Assembly: GCA_964603595.1 (NCBI GenBank)
Contig: CAZRVN010000004.1
Coordinates: 62,001 to 126,000 of the forward strand
Direction of reading: 5' to 3'
Source: JAQVEM01 sp964603595
GTDB lineage: Bacteria > Actinomycetota > Humimicrobiia > Humimicrobiales > Humimicrobiaceae
DNA length: 64,000 nucleotides
The position numbers and the translations under genes are program-made. The notes under the pieces are model-generated. The model worked only from the letters and a program-made list of their open reading frames with translations, made no database searches and was not told where the DNA came from. This document shows, piece after piece, positions 17,313 to 25,783 of this stretch (within the stretch, counting starts at the first letter, position 1; each line of letters starts with the position of its first letter).

Positions 17313-18215
17313 ATGAAAAATAGGAAAAAATATATTATTGCCAGTATAGGCGAAATATTGTGGGATATGCTCCCCTGTGGAAAAAAAATTGGTGGGGCCC
17401 CCACTAATTTTGCTTATCATGTTTCAGCACTCGGGCATCATGGAATTATAGCAAGCCGCATTGGAAAAGATAAGCTAGGCAAAGAAATTTTCGACTACTT
17501 AACTAACTGCGGTCTTACAACAAGATATATACAGGTAGACCCAATACATCCTACGGGAACAGTGGATGTAAAAATAGATAAAAAGGAGTATCCTGAATAT
17601 ATAATTAAACAAAATGTCGCCTGGGATTTTTTTAAATTTGAAAAAAAATGGAAAGAGCTTGCAAAAAAAGCTGACGCAATATATTTTTGCACCCTCTCCC
17701 AGCGTTCATCAAAATCCTATCATGCGATAAAGGAATTTTTAAAACACACCAGAGAAGATACAGTAAAGGTATTTGACATCAATCTCCGTCAGAATTTTTT
17801 CTCTGCAAGGATAATTACTGAATCCCTGGAAAAATCATCAATACTTAAATTAAATGATGAAGAGCTTCCGACACTTATAGACTTACTTGGATTCCGTAAA
17901 AAAGAGTCACAGGAAGAATACTGCAGGGCTTTAATTAAAGAATATAATTTAGACCTTGTATGCGTTACAAAAGGTAAAAAAGGAAGCCTTTTAATTACTA
18001 AAAAAGAAGTAGCCAGACAAAGCGGTTACCTTACCAATGTCGTTGACACCGTTGGTGCCGGTGATGCCTTCACAGCAGCTATGGTAGTTAAATATTTAGA
18101 AGGCAAATCACTCAGGGAAATGAGCGAAGCTGCAAACAAGCTCGGTTCATGGGTTTCATCACAGGTTGGTGGGATGCCGCCTATAGAGAAAGAAATACTA
18201 AAGGAACTCTTATAA
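17313..18215 (+). CDS. PfkB family sugar kinase, probably fructokinase
   Basis: The 300-residue ribokinase-fold kinase starts with SIGEILWDMLP, has the substrate-loop GGAPTNFAYHVSALG near residue 28 and the catalytic/anion-hole motif DTVGAGDAFTAA near residue 245. The N-terminal 'GEILWD.lP' form is most usual in fructokinases (ATP:fructose 6-phosphotransferase). It would trap the sugar imported by the ABC system as a phosphate, feeding glycolysis. It lies about 165 bases after the ATPase gene in the same direction; whether it shares the transcript is not certain. Confidence 0.82.
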   Translation: MKNRKKYIIASIGEILWDMLPCGKKIGGAPTNFAYHVSALGHHGIIASRIGKDKLGKEIFDYLTNCGLTTRYIQVDPIHPTGTVDVKIDKKEYPEYIIKQNVAWDFFKFEKKWKELAKKADAIYFCTLSQRSSKSYHAIKEFLKHTREDTVKVFDINLRQNFFSARIITESLEKSSILKLNDEELPTLIDLLGFRKKESQEEYCRALIKEYNLDLVCVTKGKKGSLLITKKEVARQSGYLTNVVDTVGAGDAFTAAMVVKYLEGKSLREMSEAANKLGSWVSSQVGGMPPIEKEILKELL

Positions 18216-18438
18216 TAACTTTTAACTTAAAATTCCTGGGAATTCCTTTTAAATTATAAATGTTATAATTTTACAATGTAGAAAATATAAAAATCCCCTC
18301 CAAAAAAATATACTCTTTTATATTTTTACCACAGTATTATAAGTTCCCTTTAAAAAATGAATTTAAAAACTATAGCATTATAAAGAGATTCGGAGTATTA
18401 TAAAAAAGTTTAGCTGTTAAAATGTATATATAAAAATC

Positions 18439-19638
18439 ATGCATATTTCTAAAAGAACTCATTTAAAAAATTATTTAATGGAGTTTCCCAACTACATTTC
18501 CCTGTTTATTTACTCATTTTTTATGATGCTTACAAGCCCCATCCTTCTGGATATAAGCACTTATTTTGACATATCGCCCGAAAGTATGAATCTTATAATA
18601 ACGTTTTTTTTGATTGGGGCAGTTTCAGGTATTATCGCCCTCCTTTTTTTAAACAGAAAGTTTAATAGTACTAAAGTAATAATATGGACATATGTTTTGT
18701 TAATACCCACGTTAACCGGATTAATACTTGCTACATCTTTAATCTTTTTCTATATTTTATATTTCATTTCCGGTTTTCTTTTAGGAATTATATTTATGAA
18801 TGCTAATACCAGCATACTGGAAGGAAAAGTAAAAAATAAAGATAGTGTTGTTAATTTAGGATTCGGCTTTTTTGCAATTGGTGCACTTACCTCCCCTTTT
18901 TTTTCTTCAAGCATTGTAAACAGCCGAATAAACTGGAAGTTTATTTACCTTGCAGTCATATTTCTTACTATTATCTCTCTAATATCCTATCTCTTTAAAA
19001 ATAAAAGAAATCAGGTTGGCGGTGCAGACTTATCAGCAAAAAAGAAACCCTTTTCTACAAGAGAATTATTTCAAAATAAAAATAAATATATTTATTTGAT
19101 TCTTACAATAATCATACATCTTTTTTATGTTATGTCTGAGGTAACAGTTTTTTCCTGGGCACCAACTTTTTTCAGGATTGAGAAATTTTTTGACCTTTAT
19201 AGCGCCAGTTTTATTGTATCCGTATTCTGGATAGGAATTCTAGCCGGAAGATTATTGGTAAGTTTTTTATCATATAAATTTAAGGCCGGTACTTTACTGA
19301 TAGCATTATCTATTATTAGCTTAACCGGTCTAATCCTTATAATTTTTCCTATTAGACAACAAATAAATTTCATCGGAGCAGGGCTTACGGGCCTGGGTTT
19401 TTCCGGGATACCGCCGCTTTTAATTTCCTCTGCCGGCAGAATATTTGGTCATGGAAAAGATGTTGTACTTACCATGTTTTTTGCTGTGGGAGTAACAGGC
19501 GGAAGCTTAATTCCTTTTGTAATTAGGTCTGTGGCAAGTTACAGTCTTTTTATTTCAATGGCAATAGCCATTATATTTATGGTAATCTTAGCTATTCTTG
19601 TTATTGTCCGGAAGCATTATAGAAAAACCTTAAAATAA
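18439..19638 (+). CDS. MFS transporter, sugar/fucose-permease-like
   Basis: The 399-residue protein has 12 predicted membrane helices. Halves are separated by a loop around residue 195-215 (KNKRNQVGGADLSAKKKP). The first half has the LNRKFNSTKVI loop equivalent to MFS motif A, and the second half has AGRLLVSFLSYKFKAG in the matching place. The general look (MNANTSILEGK, GFGFFAIGALTSPF) recalls the FucP/TsgA branch, which imports sugars with protons. The substrate cannot be told. It follows the sugar-kinase gene after a 220-base AT-rich gap and may belong functionally to the same sugar locus. The ribosome binding site is weak. Confidence 0.75.
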   Translation: MHISKRTHLKNYLMEFPNYISLFIYSFFMMLTSPILLDISTYFDISPESMNLIITFFLIGAVSGIIALLFLNRKFNSTKVIIWTYVLLIPTLTGLILATSLIFFYILYFISGFLLGIIFMNANTSILEGKVKNKDSVVNLGFGFFAIGALTSPFFSSSIVNSRINWKFIYLAVIFLTIISLISYLFKNKRNQVGGADLSAKKKPFSTRELFQNKNKYIYLILTIIIHLFYVMSEVTVFSWAPTFFRIEKFFDLYSASFIVSVFWIGILAGRLLVSFLSYKFKAGTLLIALSIISLTGLILIIFPIRQQINFIGAGLTGLGFSGIPPLLISSAGRIFGHGKDVVLTMFFAVGVTGGSLIPFVIRSVASYSLFISMAIAIIFMVILAILVIVRKHYRKTLK

Positions 19639-19692
19639 AGAACCTGAAAGAAGATTTTTAATTAAACGTTCTATTAAATACTATATTGGAAT

Positions 19693-20583
19693 CTACATCC
19701 ACTTCTCCAGCCATTCTAAAATTTTCCCGGGTTTATCCTGGAAATAACTGTAGCTTTCAAAACGGTGTTTTGTATCCTCTATCCAATAATACTCCTTCGG
19801 CTCAGGAGTATTTTTATAAAAACTCTGAATATCTGAAAGTTCTGTCCAGGGGTCATTTCTTGCCTGAACATACAGAGTCGGTACCCTTATGTCCTCAACA
19901 TACCGATAAGGAGACATATCTTCTAAGTGATGCTTGCTGCGCATGTTTACAAATTTTTTTACTATGGGAATAATTATTTTAGCCCCAAGCGGTGTAAACA
20001 TCTTTTTAGAATAATTTTTAACGAAAACTTCCATAGATATCGGCTGTACTACTACCATGCAACGCACTTTTTCAAATAGAGATGGCTCTTTACTCATACC
20101 GATAATTGTAGAATTAGCACCCATGCAGAAACTTACAAACCCTATATCAAAATCTTTTAAATCATCATAATTTTTAATAAATTTCATAGCTGCAACTATA
20201 TCTTTATACTCCTCAAGACCAATACCTGCTTTACCGCCGTTCGGGCTCCTGCCGCTTTCACCGTGATTTCTAAAATCAAACATTAAAACCCAGTAGCCCT
20301 TATTATGGAAGTGCGCTGCAGTTTTTATAAATTCTATTTCTTTATTATAAAGTTTGGAAAAACTTCTGTATGATTCTGTTGAACCGTATTTTGTTAGTCC
20401 GCCTACATGTGTCATTATAATCAATTTATTTGAAGACCCGGGTATCAGCCAGCCTTTTAAGACTACATTATCATAAGACATAAATTCTATATCTTTGAAT
20501 GCCAGGCCATAGTCTGAAGGATTTTTTAGTACCGGCTGGCGGTCAAGATAAATTATTGTGCCGGAAAGAAAATAACAGAACAT
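19693..20583 (-). CDS. Alpha/beta hydrolase with probable Cys nucleophile
   Basis: The 296-residue protein has an alpha/beta hydrolase core: FDFRNHGESG (oxyanion region), the nucleophile-elbow position reading VSFCMGAN, so Cys replaces the usual Ser, an acid in QARNDPWTE, and a His in DTKHRFES. A Cys at the elbow is known in dienelactone hydrolases. The N terminus is hydrophobic (FCYFLSGTIIYL). The frame stays open for about 40 codons upstream of ATG 20583 and encodes a good membrane helix (IIIALYIFITLLVLAFIYFM), but without an ATG, GTG or TTG. The real start may be non-canonical or lost. It is probably membrane-anchored; the substrate is unknown. Confidence 0.72.
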   Translation of the reverse strand: MFCYFLSGTIIYLDRQPVLKNPSDYGLAFKDIEFMSYDNVVLKGWLIPGSSNKLIIMTHVGGLTKYGSTESYRSFSKLYNKEIEFIKTAAHFHNKGYWVLMFDFRNHGESGRSPNGGKAGIGLEEYKDIVAAMKFIKNYDDLKDFDIGFVSFCMGANSTIIGMSKEPSLFEKVRCMVVVQPISMEVFVKNYSKKMFTPLGAKIIIPIVKKFVNMRSKHHLEDMSPYRYVEDIRVPTLYVQARNDPWTELSDIQSFYKNTPEPKEYYWIEDTKHRFESYSYFQDKPGKILEWLEKWM

Positions 20584-21088
20584 AAAATATATAAAAGCCA
20601 GTACTAATAATGTTATAAAAATATATAATGCTATTATAATTCCAATATCCTTAAGAATATAAAATTTTTTATATTTTACCAGATAATTGGCTGGTAAAAA
20701 ATATTATTTAAAATATTATATTTAATCCGGACCGCATAGTTTAATAAATTTGTTACCAGAATACCTGCATAGCTTTCAATTTCCAATCCTTTAATGCTAC
20801 TATTAATTTTACCAGAGAGGTGTTAAATAATATGGGGAATCCCACCTGTAATCTGGGCTATATTAAGTTTGACCTATCTTGTAAATAGCAATAAATACAA
20901 ACGTCCTGGCATGACAGGAAAATCTTCTGCTGCTTAAACAGCCCGGAGCCGCCAGTTTAGTAAAATGTTTGTTTTTTAAATAGTAACCATTTGCAGATTA
21001 ATTGGATAAAAAACTAATAAAATCCTTTTTTGCATAATATCGTCTAATAAACTGGAACTATTATAAAAATAATTAAAAGGACTATAAA
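20584..21088. other. Long intergenic stretch with inverted repeat, no gene recognised
   Basis: TTTTACCAG (20674-20682) and CTGGTAAAA (20691-20699) form a 9-bp hairpin without a T tract. The part from about 20820 to 20990 has higher GC and several short self-complementary segments, but matches no riboswitch or RNA family that I know. The downstream gene's -10 region may lie near 21045-21065. Confidence 0.35.
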
Positions 21089-21535
21089 ATGGATAATAAG
21101 AAAAATAAAATCTATATCTCTACTTTAGTGATCTTCTGGATAACAGTTGCCTTCTCTATCTCAGTTTTATTAAATATTTTTTTGATGAACTCGCTTGACC
21201 TATTTAACAGAGCTTTCTTTTTTACTTCCGCATTTGCATTGCCTTTGCTGGGTATAGCTATTGTTATTTTCGCTATAAAAGGAAGATATACAAAGATTTC
21301 CAGAGCATTTTTTATTCTAACAGGCGCTTCAGCTATCGGCATGGTGGTAGGTTCAGTGCTCCACAATCTCGTATATGCACTTTTTATATTGCTCTTCGGG
21401 GAAAATTTCTGGGCAGGCGGTGATGAGCCGGTATTTTTTATTCTTGCTGTAATCGTGTGTCCAATTGCCCTTCTGGCAGGTATAATCGGCAGCATAGTCT
21501 TAATAGCCAGAAAAAAGGTTATAAAAGAACAATAA
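21089..21535 (+). CDS. Four-helix membrane protein of unknown function
   Basis: The 148-residue protein has four predicted transmembrane segments: about residues 10-30, 45-65, 76-100 and 115-140. The ends are Lys-rich (MDNKKNKI; ARKKVIKEQ). No catalytic motif or known domain is visible. AAAGG lies ten bases before the ATG. It is co-directional with nothing and convergent with the small membrane protein gene at 21724-21933, so context does not reveal its role. Confidence 0.6.
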   Translation: MDNKKNKIYISTLVIFWITVAFSISVLLNIFLMNSLDLFNRAFFFTSAFALPLLGIAIVIFAIKGRYTKISRAFFILTGASAIGMVVGSVLHNLVYALFILLFGENFWAGGDEPVFFILAVIVCPIALLAGIIGSIVLIARKKVIKEQ

Positions 21536-21723
21536 TAAAATAGTTTTTGCTTAAGAAAACGAAACCGGATAAACTCCTTCAGGATATTTAAAAATTTATC
21601 CAGTATAAAGAATGCAATAAAAAATTATGTTAAGTACCCGGTAATCCAGTTCATAGAAGCCGGACTCTATCCGGGATATTTTAAAATTTTTAAAATATAT
21701 ATAGAGATTGCCGTATATTTTTT

Positions 21724-21933
21724 TTACCGTTTTGCAAGAATAAATAAAACAATCCCCCCTGCAAGTGCAATACTTGCAAATATATAGCATAATATTACCG
21801 CTGCTTTATCGCTCATATTTTTATTTAGCTTCCACTTTATAATCTTAATTATTGCAGGCGGTTTTCCAATTGCCACATAGTACACAAACGCCGCATAAAC
21901 CAGGCATGCGATTCCTCCTATTGTATAACCCAT
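21724..21933 (-). CDS. Small two-helix membrane protein
   Basis: The 69-residue protein has two hydrophobic segments (residues 3-22 and 45-66) separated by a basic loop (IIKIIKWKLNKNMSDK). It follows the two ABC-2 permease genes on the same strand, 60 bases after the second permease, and may be the last gene of the TetR-controlled operon. AGGGG-like sequence precedes the ATG at a long spacing. No family recognised. Confidence 0.55.
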   Translation of the reverse strand: MGYTIGGIACLVYAAFVYYVAIGKPPAIIKIIKWKLNKNMSDKAAVILCYIFASIALAGGIVLFILAKR

Positions 21934-21993
21934 CTTTCAGTAACCCCTTTCCTAAAATTCCATTATATTTATAAAATAATTTAAAAAATATTA

Positions 21994-22992
21994 CTAAAGC
22001 TTTCTTGCTATTCTGGGCGCAAGCAGTGCGTACACCACTCCACATATAGCCAGTATGATACCTACAAAAAGTAATAACTGCGGCCATGTACCACTTTTTG
22101 AAAGTATATTGTCATTCGCCCTGTATGCCCAGTAAAATGGTGACCACCAGAAAAATATCTGCCAGTTTCCCGTAACAAATTCATATCCCGCAACAGACCC
22201 TCCCAAAGGCAAAAACAGGAGTTTTACACTGCCTGCCGCTTCCATTATGTCGTTGCTGTTCAATCCCTGTAGAAACCCTATAATTAAGCTCAATATTGTT
22301 GTTGAAAAGATGACCAGGGCAGCCTGCCCCAGGTTTACATCATAAAAACCTGTAATTAAAATACATGCAATTGATGAGACCACTGCAACAAACATACCCG
22401 TAAAACCTTTGCCCAGTATAAATGCACTGCGTGAAGTAGGTGTTACGTTTATTGCGCTGACGGTTTTATCCATTTTCTCTTCAAGTATATTCATGGCAAT
22501 AAGCATCCCTGCCAGCATGGAAATTAAAAGAAGCAGCATATTTACCAGCCGCTTTTTTAAAGGCGGAACCGTCCTGCCAAATTCAACTATTTCGGAGCGG
22601 GCATCTTCCAGCTGCACATCTGATTCATAAAGCACATTCAAAAGCTTCGCATATTCTTTAATGAATCCGGGCTCATTTCCCTGTGTCAGAATATAATAGC
22701 CGTCACCCTCCGGGAGTACCCCTAATACATCATCCCTTGCCATTATTCTATTTTCAACTCCCTGTCGGTCATCAAACAGCTCGACATGAGCAAAGTCATC
22801 AAAGTAGCCTGCCTGCTCCAGGTTCTCATCTTTTATCAGAGCTAAATTCACAGTGGTGTCATTAATGCTGGGTGATATAAAATTGATTCCCACAGCCATA
22901 ACCAGGGGGATAATCATAATATACAATGTTATAAATTCGCGTGAATTTATTTTAAGGTCCCTTGCAAAAATATTTAATATTCTTTTTAACAT
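21994..22992 (-). CDS. ABC-2 type transporter permease
   Basis: The 332-residue protein has the ABC-2 export layout: one N-terminal helix (about 20-40), a large extracytoplasmic domain (45-160) and a C-terminal bundle of five to six helices. The conserved MNILEEKMDKTVSAINVTP segment after the second helix matches ABC-2 permeases. The end of the bundle (FVTGNWQIFFWWSPFYWAYRA) is typical as well. It pairs with the similar permease at 23005-24123, 12 bases upstream, to make a heterodimeric exporter. Substrates of such TetR-controlled systems are usually drugs or lipids; here unknown. Confidence 0.85.
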   Translation of the reverse strand: MLKRILNIFARDLKINSREFITLYIMIIPLVMAVGINFISPSINDTTVNLALIKDENLEQAGYFDDFAHVELFDDRQGVENRIMARDDVLGVLPEGDGYYILTQGNEPGFIKEYAKLLNVLYESDVQLEDARSEIVEFGRTVPPLKKRLVNMLLLLISMLAGMLIAMNILEEKMDKTVSAINVTPTSRSAFILGKGFTGMFVAVVSSIACILITGFYDVNLGQAALVIFSTTILSLIIGFLQGLNSNDIMEAAGSVKLLFLPLGGSVAGYEFVTGNWQIFFWWSPFYWAYRANDNILSKSGTWPQLLLFVGIILAICGVVYALLAPRIARKL

Positions 22993-23004
22993 CCCTGCTC
23001 CCCC

Positions 23005-24123
23005 TTAAACGCTCAGTGTTTTTTTGAATCTAATATTTGTGACAGCAAAAAGTATCACACCTGCAGCCAGGAACCCGGCACTTGCAATAAGCGGATATAT
23101 TATATCGCCTTTAGGTAAAATAATTTCCTTAAACCCCTGCATCAAAGGATATGTCGGTATTAGTTTTATCCAGAATGGATCCCAACCAGGTATAAAATAT
23201 GCTATTGCCGGAACCATAAACAGTATCACCAGCAGGTAAATAACGCCAAAAGCCTTCATTAAATCATTGTAAAAGCTTGATATAAGCAACCCAAGTGAAG
23301 ATGAAAAGAATCCGGTTGTGAGCAGCAGCAGGAGCACCAGCCCGTAGTTTATCCTGAACCCCATAACAGGCATGGTAATAATTAGTCCAGAGATTACAGA
23401 AGTAAGCGAAACTACAAAAATCTTACTCATAAGATACTGCCATACAGAAGATGCTGTTACTGCATAGGCCTTTATTACCCCTTCCTTTTTATCCAGGAAT
23501 ATATAAGAAGCCAGGATAAACATCCCCATAAGACCACTGCTAAATGAAATTATTGGGGGAATAGTATTTTCCCTATCATTTATGGGCTCATAATCTGCTG
23601 TCAGAGAGCGAATTTCCTGGTTCTTAATTTGCTCTTCCAGTGTGCCTATATCCTTATTAAACATTATGGATATCAGATTTTTCAAACGCGTGGACTCATA
23701 ACCCTGCAAATAATATTTAAAACTAAGCTGGTTACTGTTATCAAGCTTAACCACTGCGCCAGGGGCCTGCTTTTCATATGCAAGTTTTTCTACTGCTTCC
23801 TCGCTATCAACAATATAGATCTCTTCTCCATCAGTTGTAATAAGCTGCGCATCATATGTCTTGCCACCAGCTTCTATCTCAACCATCTCTGATTCCACTC
23901 CAGATTCACTTTCCAGTACGGTATCTACATACATCTCTTTTTCTGCCTGCGGAAAGCCCAAATACAGGTATTGTGTGGTAGTGGTGCTAAAATTTTCTGG
24001 CACAGCCAATAATAAAACTGCCAGGATTACCAGGGCAGATCCCAGTTCTATATAAAAGTAAAAACTTCTTGAAGCAAGAATGAGTTCTTTTTTAAAGCTG
24101 CTTAGCAGTTTCATATCATACAA
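23005..24123 (-). CDS. ABC-2 type transporter permease
   Basis: The 372-residue protein has the same architecture as its neighbour: N-terminal helix (about 20-40), large extracytoplasmic domain (45-200), then six helices from about 200. The segment SYIFLDKKEGVIKAYAVTASS corresponds to the coupling region. Its start overlaps the end of the ATPase gene by 8 bases (24116-24123), showing translational coupling. It is the first of two permease subunits in a tetR-ATPase-permease-permease operon. Confidence 0.85.
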   Translation of the reverse strand: MYDMKLLSSFKKELILASRSFYFYIELGSALVILAVLLLAVPENFSTTTTQYLYLGFPQAEKEMYVDTVLESESGVESEMVEIEAGGKTYDAQLITTDGEEIYIVDSEEAVEKLAYEKQAPGAVVKLDNSNQLSFKYYLQGYESTRLKNLISIMFNKDIGTLEEQIKNQEIRSLTADYEPINDRENTIPPIISFSSGLMGMFILASYIFLDKKEGVIKAYAVTASSVWQYLMSKIFVVSLTSVISGLIITMPVMGFRINYGLVLLLLLTTGFFSSSLGLLISSFYNDLMKAFGVIYLLVILFMVPAIAYFIPGWDPFWIKLIPTYPLMQGFKEIILPKGDIIYPLIASAGFLAAGVILFAVTNIRFKKTLSV

Positions 24124-24970
24124 GCCCCCTTCCGGTGACTTTTATAAAGATTTCTTCCAGAGTTGCCTCCTTCGTATGCATTGTAAGGATTACACTTTCC
24201 GCTATTATTTTATTTAAGGCATCTTTATCTTCCTTTATTATGGTAGAAAAAGTTTCCTTTTTCACATTACCATCCACAGCATACTCTATTTCTACAAGCT
24301 TCTTTCCGTATTTAAGCTTTAAATTCTTAGGCGAATCTATAAGCCTTATTTCACCATCCACAATGAAACCCACCCGGCCGCATAATTCATCAGCAATAAA
24401 CATATTATGGGTTGTTAAAAATATGGTTACACCCCTGCTGTTATGCTCTTTTATTATATCTTTAATACCAGCAGCTATAGCGGGGTCAAGCCCCGTAGTG
24501 GGCTCATCAAGGAACCACATGCTCGGGTTATTAATCATAGATCTTGCAAATGTAAGCCGGTGCTTCATCCCCTTTGAAAACTCACCTGTCTTTATATTTT
24601 CCTTACCATCCAGACCCACGAGCTTAATTAATTCCAGAGGGTCACGTGTCTTAACGTCGAACAGCTTACTGTAAAAAACCAGGTTCTCTATTGCTGTCAT
24701 TTTACTATAGACATTGGACTGCTCAAATGACATGCCTATCTTATTGAACATCTTCCTTTTAATCTTTCTAATGTCATAACCGGCAACTGTTACATTCCCT
24801 TTCTGAAGCTGCAGGAGACCTGTCAAGATTCCCTGTGTTGTTGATTTTCCTGCGCCTGATGGTCCGAGGAAACCAAAAATTTCACCATTTTCAACCTCGA
24901 AATTAACATCTTTTAACGCGTAATTCTCATCTCTGGTATAAGAATGATAAAGCCCTTCTACTTTAATCAT
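24116..24970 (-). CDS. ABC exporter ATP-binding protein
   Basis: The 284-residue ATPase has Walker A GPSGAGKST, Q-loop GMSFEQSNVY, signature FSKGMKHRL, Walker B MWFLDEPTTGLDP and H-loop TTHNM. A C-terminal extension (about 215-284) resembles the DUF4162-type tail of CcmA-like export ATPases. ATG 24970 (MIKVEGLYHSY) is preferred over ATG 24976 and more upstream starts because GGGAG lies nine bases before it. The start overlaps the tetR stop by 8 bases. Confidence 0.88.
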   Translation of the reverse strand: MIKVEGLYHSYTRDENYALKDVNFEVENGEIFGFLGPSGAGKSTTQGILTGLLQLQKGNVTVAGYDIRKIKRKMFNKIGMSFEQSNVYSKMTAIENLVFYSKLFDVKTRDPLELIKLVGLDGKENIKTGEFSKGMKHRLTFARSMINNPSMWFLDEPTTGLDPAIAAGIKDIIKEHNSRGVTIFLTTHNMFIADELCGRVGFIVDGEIRLIDSPKNLKLKYGKKLVEIEYAVDGNVKKETFSTIIKEDKDALNKIIAESVILTMHTKEATLEEIFIKVTGRGLV

Positions 24971-25625
24971 TGCCATTATCTCCCTTCTTATTCGTCCCGA
25001 TACCATTTTTTATAAAATCAATAAGTAAATCCACTATTTCAATTATACCTTCATCTATCTTCTGTATATTAGATTTTTCTTTTTTTATATTATTAAAGTA
25101 ATATTCTACTACACTTACATTCATAGAAGAAATCATGTGGCTTACAAAGTCCAGGTTAATATTATTCCTGACCTCACCTCTTGAAATTGCATTCTTTAAT
25201 AGTTTTGCGTAGACATTTTGTGCATTTTGCAATCCAACACCTATAACTTCATTATAAATCGGGTGTCCCCTGCTTTTAAACAGCCAGTTCGCCATAAGTG
25301 TTAATTCAGGATTCTCTGCTGCAAATTTAAGCCCTGCCATGAATAATTCCCTATTAAGGGTAAAAAAATCATACTTTTCCTGGTTCTGGAGGACAGATGA
25401 CATAAATTTTATTTTTTTTTCACTTACTTTTTTTATAAGATATAAAAATAAATCTTTTTTGTCATCAAAATATTGATAGAAACTACCCTTTGCAATTCCG
25501 CATTTCTCTACAATCCTGCTGATACTGGCTTTATCATAACCGGAAATAGCGAATTCATGGATTGCCTCTTTCTCTATTAGATGCCTTTTCTTATCCGGCA
25601 GATTTTTAAATGTTTCTTTAGGCAT
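24963..25625 (-). CDS. TetR/AcrR family regulator of the ABC exporter
   Basis: The 220-residue protein has a TetR HTH at about residues 12-58 (AIHEFAISGYDKASISRI, CGIAKGSFYQYFDDKKDLF). The helical C-terminal ligand domain is divergent. It is the first gene of the operon tetR-ATPase-permease-permease, and its stop overlaps the ATPase start. A striking double palindrome sits 27 bases upstream of its start, so it very probably represses its own operon and is released by the exported compound. Confidence 0.9.
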   Translation of the reverse strand: MPKETFKNLPDKKRHLIEKEAIHEFAISGYDKASISRIVEKCGIAKGSFYQYFDDKKDLFLYLIKKVSEKKIKFMSSVLQNQEKYDFFTLNRELFMAGLKFAAENPELTLMANWLFKSRGHPIYNEVIGVGLQNAQNVYAKLLKNAISRGEVRNNINLDFVSHMISSMNVSVVEYYFNNIKKEKSNIQKIDEGIIEIVDLLIDFIKNGIGTNKKGDNGND

Positions 25626-25651
25626 ATAGCTTCTCTCTCAAACCATCATAG

Positions 25652-25687
25652 ATATGACTTAATAGTCATATGACTCTTTAGTCATAT
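25652..25687 (-). promoter_or_regulatory. Double palindromic TetR operator
   Basis: Two perfect palindromes share a central ATAT: ATATGACT-TAAT-AGTCATAT (25652-25671) and ATATGACT-CTTT-AGTCATAT (25668-25687). The arms are identical, the centres 16 bases apart, about one and a half turns. This is a typical arrangement for two cooperating TetR-family dimers. The site lies between the divergent tetR operon and the plus-strand gene at 25784, so either could be controlled. Confidence 0.85.
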
Positions 25688-25783
25688 CCTATTCCTATCC
25701 TGGCTGTTTGTCAAGGGATTTATTTTTCTCTTTTTTTAATGTATCCGCTACTAAAACCAACTTAATTAATATAAAATTAATGC

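Noticed and set aside
20820..20990. Riboswitch upstream of the four-helix membrane protein
   Set aside because: The segment is more GC-rich with short complementary parts, but no consensus of any known riboswitch could be matched.
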